Positions 46,054 through 56,300 of a DNA stretch of 64,000 nt are shown one piece after another; position 1 is the stretch's first letter, and every line of letters begins with the position of its first letter. The translations under genes and the position numbers were made by a program. The notes beneath the pieces were generated by a model. That model had not been told where the DNA came from. It was given only the letters and a program-made list of their open reading frames with translations, and did not search any database. Source of the stretch: Mycolicibacterium agri (lineage in GTDB: Bacteria > Actinomycetota > Actinomycetes > Mycobacteriales > Mycobacteriaceae); NCBI RefSeq assembly GCF_002553505.1, contig NZ_PDCP01000003.1, positions 1 through 64,000 of the forward strand. The letters run 5' to 3'.

Positions 46054-46796
46054 GCCCGGAGGAGACGCTCAAGGCGTGGAAGCCGCTTGGGCAGGGCACC
46101 CTCAACGGGCGCATCCGCTCAGAGATCCTGCGCGTGATGCAGGAGAACGGGCTCTCCCCTGGCGACCGACTTCCTTCAGAGCGGGAGTTGGCCGCGACGT
46201 TGAAGGTCAGCAGGCCGTCGGTGCGCGAAGCGGTTCGGTCGTTGCAGGCCGAGGGCCGGCTCGTCGTCAAGCACGGCCAGGGGGTGTTCGTCGCCGAGGC
46301 CTCCGCGCAGCGAGCGTTCCGCGAATCGATGGCGCAACTCGATGCGAGCCTCTCCGAGCTGTTCGCGATGCGGGAGGTGCTGGAAGTGCCTGCGGCCAGG
46401 TGGGCGGCGCAGCGGCAGGACACAGCCGGGCTGGCCGCCGTCAAGCAGGCGTTCATCGACCTCGACACGGCGGTTCATGAACAGCCGCGCGACTACGTCA
46501 AGCTTCAACACCTCGACGCGACGTTCCATCTGCGGATCGTGCAGGCGACGGGCAATCGACTGCTGGAGCAGACCCAAGGGGTTCTCAACGATCTGCTGAT
46601 GACCGGTCTTCAGACGACCCTCGACATCGAAGGGCGACTCGAGAAATCACGCCTTGAGCATCACGCGATTCTGACCGCGCTGCTCGAAGGGGATTCGACC
46701 GCCGCGGCGCGCGCCGCGCAGACGCACGTGCGGAACGTGCGCAAAGCCGCCAACCGTCGGCTCGCCGAGGCGGCGGCGCGGTTGGACGCCCCCTAG
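46050..46796 (+). CDS. GntR-family regulator, FadR/FCD subfamily
   Basis: 248 aa. The winged helix-turn-helix is at about 15-80 (LNGRIRSEILRVMQENGLSPGDRLPSERELAATLKVSRPSVREAVRSLQAEGRLVVKHGQGVFV), followed by an FCD ligand domain whose metal-binding His/Asp are suggested by HLDATFHLRIVQATGN and HHAILTALLEGD. Such regulators sense sugar acids, lactate or related acids. It is divergent from the UxaA-type operon and probably controls it. ATG 46050 is used; GTG 46038 would add four residues. Confidence 0.9.
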   Translation: MSPEETLKAWKPLGQGTLNGRIRSEILRVMQENGLSPGDRLPSERELAATLKVSRPSVREAVRSLQAEGRLVVKHGQGVFVAEASAQRAFRESMAQLDASLSELFAMREVLEVPAARWAAQRQDTAGLAAVKQAFIDLDTAVHEQPRDYVKLQHLDATFHLRIVQATGNRLLEQTQGVLNDLLMTGLQTTLDIEGRLEKSRLEHHAILTALLEGDSTAAARAAQTHVRNVRKAANRRLAEAAARLDAP

Positions 46797-46840
46797 GCAG
46801 GCCACGGCCTAGCCACGTCTCAGCGCGCGTCCCCGCCGCT

Positions 46841-46900
46841 GCGAGCGTGCGCAAACGACGGTTTCTTCACGGCGTGTCGCCTGCAGACACGCCCGCTCAC
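46841..46900 (+). repeat. 60-bp palindromic element, copy 3
   Basis: Same two-level structure as copies 1 and 2 (GCGAGCG outer arm, GGCGTGTC / GACACGCC inner stem, last arm CGCTCAC). It is in direct orientation to copy 2. It lies between the convergent GntR and acpS genes, at the right edge of the catabolic island. Confidence 0.88.
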
Positions 46901-46939
46901 GGGGAGAAGAGAAGAACTCGCGGGGACCCTCGCCGGGGG

Positions 46940-47332
46940 CTAGCGCTCTTCGAGGACCGCGACGGCCGCGGCGGTGTCCCCCTCGTGCGTGAGCGACAGG
47001 TGGATCGTCACCTTCTCGAGGTGCTCGGCGATCGCGCCGGTCAGGCGTACCCGCGGGCGGCCCCACATGTCGGTGATGACCTCGATGTCGCGGTGGATGC
47101 CCTCGGGCAGCACCGGCCGCTTGGAGAAGCGCGATCCCGACCACGCCTTGATGACGGCCTCCTTGGCCGCCCAGCGCGCCGCCAAGTGCCGCGCCGCCGA
47201 CGAACTCTTGTCCGCGGCGTCGCGGCGCTCACCCGGTGTGAACGTCTCGGCGAACACAGTTCCCGGCCGATCGACCTGCTCTGCGAACTCCGGAATTGAG
47301 ACCAGATCGATGCCCACGCCGACGATGCTCAC
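46940..47332 (-). CDS. acpS: Holo-[acyl-carrier-protein] synthase
   Basis: 130 aa, the expected length (Rv2523c). It transfers 4'-phosphopantetheine from CoA to the ACP of FAS-I and other carriers. N-terminal VGVGIDLVSIPEF holds the magnesium-binding Asp and RHLAARWAAKEAVIKAW the Glu/Lys motif. GTG 47332 is ten bases after the fas stop; no ribosome binding site is seen, so it is read through from fas by reinitiation, or TAACCT overlapping the fas stop serves as a leaderless -10. Confidence 0.95.
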   Translation of the reverse strand: MSIVGVGIDLVSIPEFAEQVDRPGTVFAETFTPGERRDAADKSSSAARHLAARWAAKEAVIKAWSGSRFSKRPVLPEGIHRDIEVITDMWGRPRVRLTGAIAEHLEKVTIHLSLTHEGDTAAAVAVLEER

Positions 47333-47342
47333 GCTGCGAAGG

Positions 47343-50300
47343 TTATCGCACGTAGATGCCGTCTTCGCCGAGCCTCGACGCCGGGTCCAGCAGCATTTCG
47401 GCCTCCGCCTGATGCTCTTGGGCGTCATCGCCGATGCGGCGGTTACTCGGCGGCCGCTCGTAGAGCGGTTCGCCGCCCGCGATCGCCGAGATCAGCCGCC
47501 GCTGGCCTGCCACCAGTCGCTCGTTGGCCTTCGCCTCATAGGCCGCCCGCTGCTCGGGATCGAGCGCGGCGATGAACGCCTGCGGGTGAACCAGCGCGAT
47601 CAGACCCGACACGTGACCGAAGCCCAGGCTGGTGATCAGGCCCGCCTTCAACGGGAACTTCTCCCCCAGCCGCAGCGTCTCACGCACCCACACGAAGTGC
47701 TCTGCGTTGGCCAACTCGTCGTCGACACAGTCCAGGCTGCGGTTGGGCGGAATCACCCCGTCGCGCAGCATCTGGCACATGCCCATCATCTGGAACACCG
47801 CGGCGCCGCCCTTGGCGTGACCCGTCAGGCTCTTCTGCGACACGATGAACAGAGGCGCCCCGTCGGACCGACCCATCGAATCGGCAAGCCGCTCATGCAG
47901 TTCCGTCTCGTTCGGGTCATTGGCCAACGTCGAGGTGTCGTGCTTGGAGATCACCGCGATGTCGTCGGGGCCGACGCCGAGCTTGGCCAGCGAGCGGGCC
48001 AGCTGCGAGTGCTTGCCGCCCTGGCCGGCGCTCAGCGCGCCCAGCCCGGGAGCCGGGATCGAGGTGTGCACGCCGTCGGCGAACGACTGCGCGTAGCCCA
48101 CCACGGCCAGCACCGGCAGACCCATCTTCAGCGCAAGATCGCCGCGGGCCAGCAGAATCGTCCCGCCGCCCTGCGATTCGACGAAGCCCAACCGACGACG
48201 GTCGTTGGCCCGGGAGAACTTCGAGTCGCTGATGCCCTTGGCGCGCATCATCTCGGTGTCGGCGGTGGCCGCCATGTCACCGAAGCCGATGATCGCCTCC
48301 AGCGTCAGGTCGTCGAAGCCGCCCGCGATCACCAGTTCGGCCTTGCCGAGCCGGATCTTGTCGACGCCTTCCTCGACCGACACCGCAGCCGTCGCGCATG
48401 CGCCGACCGGGTGGATCATCGAGCCGTAGCTGCCGACGTAGGACTGGATCACATGCGCGGCAACAACATTCGGCAGGACTTCCTGCAGGATGTCGTTCGG
48501 CTTGTTCCGGCCGAGGAGGTTGCCGTGATACATGGTCTGCATCGACGTCATGCCGCCCATGCCGGTGCCCTGCGTGCTGGCCACCATGGCCGGGTGCACC
48601 CACCGCATCAACTCCGCCGGCGTGAAGCCCGCGGACAGGAACGCGTCGACGGTGGCGACGATGTTCCACACCGCGACACGGTCCAGCGAGGTGTTCATGT
48701 CCGGGCTGATGCCGTACACCGTCGGGTCGAACCCGGTGGGGATCTGACCGCCGACGGTCCGCGACAGCTTCGTCTTGCGCGGTACCCGAATCTCGGTGCC
48801 CGCCTTGCGGGTCACCTGCCAGTCGCTGCTGTCCGGAACCGGCGTTGCGATGGTGTGCTCCGGGTCGAACTGCACGAACGCGCGTGCGTCGGCCTCCGAC
48901 GACACGACGAACGTGAAGTCCTTGTCCAGGAACACCGACACCAGAAGCGGTGAGGCGTGATCGGGGTCGATCGCGCCGTCGTCGACGAACTCGCGGATGC
49001 CGACCCGCTCCACGACCGCGTCGTGGTAGCGCTCCACCAACTCCGATTCGTCGACCAGTTCACCGGTTTCGGTGTCATACCAACCCGGCTTCGGGTCGTC
49101 CTCCCACTTGATCAGGCCGGTGGTCCACGCCAATTCGAGCACGCCGGCAGCCGAGAGCTCGTTGTCGACCTCCATCTCGAAGCGGGTCCGCGACGAGCCG
49201 TACGGGCCGAGTTCGGCGCCGCCGACGATCACCACCATGTCCGCGGGGTCGATGTCGAGGTTGTCCCACGCAGGCGGCGGCGCCGGGGTGTAGCCCCGTG
49301 GCGGCGACGGCAGCGCCGAGATGGTGGCCACCTGCTCGCCTTCGTCCTCGGCCGCCTCGGCGGTCATCTCCTCGCGAGCCTTGGCTGCCAGTTCCGACAT
49401 GTCGATGTCGATATCGCCAAGTCCGCCAGTCAAATCGACCTTCAGCGGCTCCTGCGCTGCGGCCACCTTCGACTCGACACTGCACAGCTCCAGCAGCATC
49501 GACGCCATCTCGTCGGTCGAGTAGGTGGTGACACCCGCCTCCTCGACGGCGCTGACGATCGCGTCGTTGGCACCCATCAGGCCGGTGCCGCGGGTCCAGC
49601 CGATCAGCGCGTGCGCCAGGCTCACCCGCTGCGCCCACGACGACTCGGCCTTCCAGCGCGCCACCACGGCGTCGAGCGCGGACTTCGACTCGCCGTAGGC
49701 GCCGTCGCCACCGAACATGCCGCGGTTCGGCGACCCGGGCAGCACCACGTGCAGCCGCGAGGCGATGTCGCGCTCGGCACCGATGCGCGACAGGCCGCCG
49801 ATGAGCCGCTGCACGGCCCACAGCAGAACCTTCATCTCCATCTCGGCCCGCGAGCCCGCCTCCGACAGGTCACCGGCCACGCGCGGCGCGGCGAACGGGA
49901 ACAGCAGCGTAGGCGTCTGCGCGTCCTTGATGTGAATCGACTGCGGCCCAAGGCTCTCGGTCTGCTCGTTGCCGACCCACTCCACCAACGCGTCGATGTC
50001 GTTGTACGACGCCATGTTGGCGGGCACCACCCAAAGCGCCGCGTCGAAGCGGGCGTTGTCGCGGTACAGGTTGCGGTAGAACTCCAGCCTGCTGTCATCG
50101 AGCTTGGACGTCGTTGCGATGACAGTCGCACCGCCGTCGAGCAGCCCGGCGACCACCGATGCCGCGATCGACCCCTTGGAAGCGCCTGTCACGACGGCGA
50201 TTTCGTCGCTGTAGCGACCCTTGCCCGGATTCTCGGCGCCTGCCGCGGCGCGGCCGAACAGCGAGGCGTGAACGTTGCGTCCCGCGGCCAGCGCCTTGCC

Positions 50301-53300
50301 CTGCCACCACGAGGCCTGCTTGCCGACGATGTGGCCCGCACCCTCGAACCGCTCCGAGAGCCGCTGCCAGTTGGCGTCGACCTCGTCGTCGTCCATCAGC
50401 CAGATCTTCACCAGATCCTCACGGGCGCTTGCCCAGCGGTCGTCGAACAGCACCGCCTTGCGACTGTCGAAGACCGGCGCCACCAAACGTGGCCAGTCCG
50501 AACCGAGTTCGGCCGTGACGAGGTCGATCAGCTCGGCGTCGGTGGCCGTCTCCGGCGCAGACACCGCGCTGTCGAGGCCCAACTGGTTGAGCACCAGCCG
50601 CGCCGCGTTGGCCAGCACGCCGTCGCGTCCGGTCACCTTCTCGGCGAACTCGTTGAGCGCCGCGGAGTCGACGACGCCGCCGCCCGCACCGCCGGCCGCC
50701 GACGGCAGCGAGACCGCGATGTTATGCCTGGCCGCCACCGACTGCACCGCGGCGTCGATGACTTTGTCCACGGCCGCGGCGTCGGCCAGCGCACCGTCGT
50801 GCAGGCCGCCGAGGGCGCCGCCGCGCACACTGGTGCCCTCGCGGGTGCCCAGCGCCACCTCGGCGGTGACGTGCTTGACCCAGCCGTCACCGAGCTGCCA
50901 GGTCTTCTTGACCCGCTCGGCGATGGCGGCGGGCCGCTTGCCCGACGGGCCGAGCACCGTCCGCAGCTGATCGTTGATCGCGTCGGAAAGCACTGGGCCG
51001 TAAGGCTTATACGTGCGGGCCAGCTTGCTCACCTGCGACTTGAGGCCGGCCAGATCGGCTTCGGCCGCACCGTCGATGGCGCCGAGGTCCAGCTCGGAAC
51101 CCAGGTCGACGAGCAGCTGGTTCCGCCGCGACGACGCACCGTCGGTGATCGACTCGATCGAGTCCAGCGGCTCGATCTGATCGATGCGCATCTTCGCCGA
51201 CAGCGCGATGAGCGCGAGCGTGGCATCGGCCGCGTCGAACGGAAGGTCGTCGGGCACAGGCGCACCCGGGGGTGCCGTCGGAGCGGGAGCCGGTGCAGGC
51301 GCAGCGGCCTCCGCCGCGGGTTCGGCCGCAGGCGCAGCCTCCGCCGCGGGCTCGTCGGCGATGTCCTCGGGCTCGGGATCGGTGTCGGTTGCGAACAACA
51401 CCGCCGCGTCGCGCTCGGAGTTGAGCACCTCGACCGTGCTGTGCGAGTACTCGGGCAGCTTGAGCGTGTTGGTCGCCAGGCCCGCGACGGTCGGCGCCGA
51501 CTTCACGCCGATCTCGACGAACCGCTCGACGCCCAGGCCACCGGCGGCCTCCTCGATGAACAGCAGATCCTGCGTCTCGATCCAACGCACCGGGCTGGCG
51601 AACTGCCACGCCAGCAGCTCGATGACGATCTTGCGGCACAGTTCCCGTGGCTTCTCGTTGCGCCACGTGTCGTAGTCGGCGAGCACCTCGTCGAGCGGCT
51701 CGGCGGGCACCAGGTCGCGGATCTCCTGGATGAAGTCGCGATCCAGGCTGAACGGCCGCGGCACCAGGTTGGGGATGTAACGGCCGATGATCAGCTCGGG
51801 ATCCTTGTCCCGCGGCATGACCCGCTCCAGCGAGCGGCGGAAGTCGTCGACGCCGACGCGCAGCACCGACGAGTGGAACGGCACGTCGATGCCGGGCACC
51901 AGGATGAACGACCGTTTGCCGCCGGTGATCTGGCGACGCTTCTCGACCTCTTCCTCCAGCGCCTCCAGGCCCCGGACCGTGCCCGCGATGGCGTACTGCG
52001 AGCCGCGCAGGTTGAAGTTCACGATCTCCAGGAATTCTCCTGTGCGCTCGGAGATTCCGGCGACGAAGTCGACAACCTCGGAGTCGTCGAGGTCGATCTG
52101 CGACGGGCGGATGGCCGCCAGCCGGTAGTTGGACCGGCCGAACTCGTCGCGCGGCACGATGTCGTGCATCTTCGAGCCACGGTGGAACACCACCTCGAGC
52201 AGCGCCTCGAGTTCATAGACACCCGAAACGCATGCCAACGCGGTGTATTCGCCCACGGAATGGCCGCACGCAATGGCGCCCTCGACGAACGCGCCCTGCT
52301 CACGCATCTCGGCGACCTGCGCCGCGGCCACCGTCGCCATAGCGACCTGAGTGAACTGCGTCAGGTACAGCACGCCCTCGGGATGCTGATAGTGCACACC
52401 GCTGGCGATCAGGCTGGTCGGGTTGTCGCGCACCACGTGCAGCACCGAGAAGCCCAGCGTCTCGCGGGTGAACTTGTCGGCGGAGTCCCACACCTTGCGC
52501 GCGGCCTTGGACCGGGCACGCACCTCCATGCCCATGCCCTTGTGCTGAATTCCCTGACCCGGGAACGCATACACGGTCTTCGGCGCGGCCAACTGCGCCG
52601 TCGCCGACATCACCAGGTTGGACCCGACGCGCGCGGCGATCTCGAGAATCTCGGCGCCACGGTCGATTCCGACGCGGTCGACGCGGAAGTCGACCTCGTC
52701 GCCGGGCAGCACCATGCCCAGGAAGCGGGCGGTCCAGCCGACCAGCCTGGCCGGCGGAACGGCCTTGCCGTCGGTGGCGGTGACCACCTGCTGCGCGGCT
52801 GCCGACAGCCACATGCCGTGCACGATGGGCGATTTCAGGCCGGCCAGCAGCGCGGCACCGCGGTCGGTGTGGATCGGGTTGTGGTCACCGGAGACCACCG
52901 CGAATGCGCTCATGTCGGTCGGCGCGGTGACGGTGACGTCACGACGACGACGGCGCGGCGTGTCAGTCGCGTTGTCGGTCATCGCGCCACCCGCGCGCGG
53001 CGGGTCGGCGAGTTCGACGGCGCCGGTGCGGCCGCGGATCGCGAACCGCTCCTCCAGCTTGGCCAATTCGGTGCCGTCGGCGTCGGTGATCACGACGCTG
53101 ACCGGAACCACACGGCCGACCTCGGTGTCGGTGGCCGCCGAAGCCGTTGCGGTGACGGTGACCTCGGCCGGCGTCTTCGGCATCGGCGCGAGCAGATGCG
53201 CGGCGTGATCCAGATGGACCAGGCTCAGCAGACCCTCGATGACCGGGAAGCCGTCCTCGGTGACGGCCGAACCGATGACCGCGAACACCGCGGGCCAGCA

Positions 53301-56300
53301 CAGGCCCACCAGCGCATCGGGCACCATCTTCAGGCCGGGCGCCAGCGGCGCGCCGAACGTCGCGGTGACACCGGTGTGGTCGGCGACCTTCTCCGGATCC
53401 CATTCGACGACGATCTGCGCGGTGTTGTCCTGCACCGCAGGCAGTTTCGCCGGATCCGTCGCACCAGCGGCGATCGCCAGCACGGCACGCATCGCCTTCG
53501 AGGCGTCCTCGACGGTGACCACCGGCATGCCGCCGTCGACAGTGCATGTCGGCAGCGTGAAGCGGATCTGGATCCAGGTGCCCGAAAGCGGAACGCTCAG
53601 CGTGACGGTGCCGTCATCGGCGGCCTCCAGCCGTGCACCCGTGGAAGGGTGTGTCGCGCTGCGGTTTTCGTTGACCTGCCACTCGCCCGGCTCGCCGATA
53701 CGGTGCACCGGGTTGATGGAGGTGCGGCCTGCCCACAGAACGTCGGGTGAGTCCAACACCACCGCCAACGGGCCCGTGGCGTCGGCGCGGGCCTGGCGCC
53801 GGCTGACGACGGCGACGGGCTCGACACCCGAGGCCAGCGCCTGGTCGATGGAGGCCTGCTCGAACCGGTCCAGCAACTCGCCGACGGGCTCGTCCATCCG
53901 GGTGATGCCCGCGACGGCCTGCGTGCCGGGGATGATGCACACCTGGTCGGCGTCGTAGCGCGCGTCGTGCGCCTGCCACAGCGAGTCGCTGCGCCACCAG
54001 CGCCGGACGTCCTTGTCGATGACCGGCACGAAGTTGACCGGCTTGCCCGGGGTCTTGCACAGCTGCACGAAGAACGGCACGTCGGCCGGGTGCAGCTTGA
54101 TGCGCTCGGCGTCGGGGTAGCGGCCCAGCAGCGCGGTGATCGCCTGATCGGGCTTGTCCAGCAGGGCCTCGTCGGCGAACAACGTCTCGATCGGCCCAAA
54201 GTCCTTGGGGTGCAAGCGCGCCTCGGCACGCTTGAGCATCTCGGCGAACCGGTCGCGCCAGGTGTCGGCCAGCCACGGGCTGCCCGGCGACGCGGTGTCG
54301 GCGGTGCTGGTGCCGTCGCCGATGGCCAGTTCGACGTAGCGGCGCAGCCACTGCAGGTACGTCATCTCGCCGACGTCACCGAAGTACGGCTTGCAGGTCT
54401 TGGCCATCGCGGCGATGATCTCGTCGCGGCGCGCGGCGACCGCCTCGGCGTCACCGGCGACCTCGTCGAGCAGCCGACCGCAGCGCGAAGCCGCGTTGTC
54501 GATCTCGTGGATGTCGGCGCCGAGCTGGCTGCGGCTGGATGCCATGCCGCCCTGGGCTTTTCCGGCGCTGATCCAGTGGTCGGTGCCGGTGGTCTCGACG
54601 AGCATCCGCTTGACCGACGGCGATGTCGTCGCTTCCTTGGTCGCCATCGCCGCGGTGCCGACGAGGATGCCGTCGACCGGCATCAGCGGGAACCCGTAGG
54701 CCTGCGCCCAACGGCCCGACAGGTATTCGGCGGCCCGCTCCGGGGTGCCGATGCCGCCGCCGACGCAGACGGTGATGTTCGACCGCGACCGCACCTCGGA
54801 GTAGGTGGCCAGCAGAAGGTCGTCGAGGTCCTCCCAGGAGTGGTGACCGCCGGCGCGGCCGCCCTCAATGTGCATGATCACGGGCTTCGTCGGCACCTCG
54901 GCGGCGATGCGGATGACCGAGCGGATCTGCTCGACGGTGCCGGGCTTGAAAACGACATGGCTGATGCCGACGTCGTTGAGCTCGTCGATCAGCGCGACGG
55001 CCTCTTCGAGTTCGGGGATGCCCGCGCTGACGACGACGCCGTCGATCGGCGCACCGGACTGGCGCGCCTTCTGCACCAGCCGCTTGCCGCCGACCTGAAG
55101 CTTCCACAGATACGGGTCGAGGAACAGCGAGTTGAACTGCACGGCGCGGCCGGGCTCGAGCAGCTGGGTCAGCTCGGCGATGCGGTTCTCGAAGATCTCC
55201 TCGGTGACCTGCCCGCCGCCGGCCAGCTCGGCCCAGTGGCCGGCGTTCGCCGCAGCGGCGACGATCTTGGCGTCGACGGTCGTCGGGGTCATGCCCGCGA
55301 GCAGAATCGGCGACCGGCCGGTCAGCCGGGTGAACTTCGTCGACAGCTTCACCGAGCCGTCGGGCAGCGTGACGAGCGTCGGCGCGTAGCTCGACCACGG
55401 CTTGGCCACCTCGGGCACCGCGCCGACCGTGAACAGGTTGCGCTGCCCGCCGCGGGTGGCCGCAGGCACGATGCCGACGCCGAGGCCGCGGATGACCGGC
55501 GCCGTCAGCCGGGTCAGGATGTCGCCGGGGCCCAGATCGAGGATCCAGCGGGCGCCGGCCTCGTGCAGGGCGTTGATCTCGCCGACCCAGTCGACGCGGC
55601 GCACCAAGATGGCCTCGGCCATCTCACGGGCCAGCGCGACGTCCAGGCCGACGGCACCGGCCCAGTTGCCGACCATGTCGATCGCGTCGGACAGCCGCGG
55701 GGTGTGGAAGCCGACCTCGACCTGCACGGGGTCGAAGACCGGACTGAAGACCGCGCCGCCGCGAATCTTGTTCTTTCGCTCGGCCTCTTCCTTCTCGGCG
55801 ATCTGCTGGCAGTACAGCTCGAAGCGCGACAGCTGCTCAGGCGTGCCGGTGATGACGACCGAGCGCCTGCCGTTGCGGATGGACAGCACCGGAGGCAGCA
55901 CGGTGCGAACGTCTTGGGCGAACTCATCGAGGAGCGCCGCGATGCGGTCGGGGTCGGCGTTGGTCACCGACACCATCGGCGGCCGGTCGCCGAGTGCGGC
56001 GATGCCGCGCCGGCGGGCCACCAGCGTGCCCGCGGTGCCGATCAACTGCGCGAGCGCCAGCAGCTCGACGTCCTTGGCGCCCTTGGCTGCCAACGCCTCG
56101 ACCGCCAGCACGCCCTGGGAGTGGCCTGCCGTGGCGACAGGCGGGGTGGCGACCAGATCCATGCCCTGGCGGGCCAGCGCGCGCACAGCGGCGATCTGGG
56201 TGAGCAGAACACCGGGCACCGACACTGCGGCCGACGTCAGGTTCTTGGCCGACGGCACGTCCTCCTCGGCGGCCAGCGCGCGGACCCACTGCATCGGCTT

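Noticed and set aside
48957..53750. Open frame of about 1600 codons on the plus strand inside fas
   Set aside because: It is exactly antisense to fas, rich in Arg/His/Gly/Gln with no domain, the usual mirror frame in high-GC DNA.
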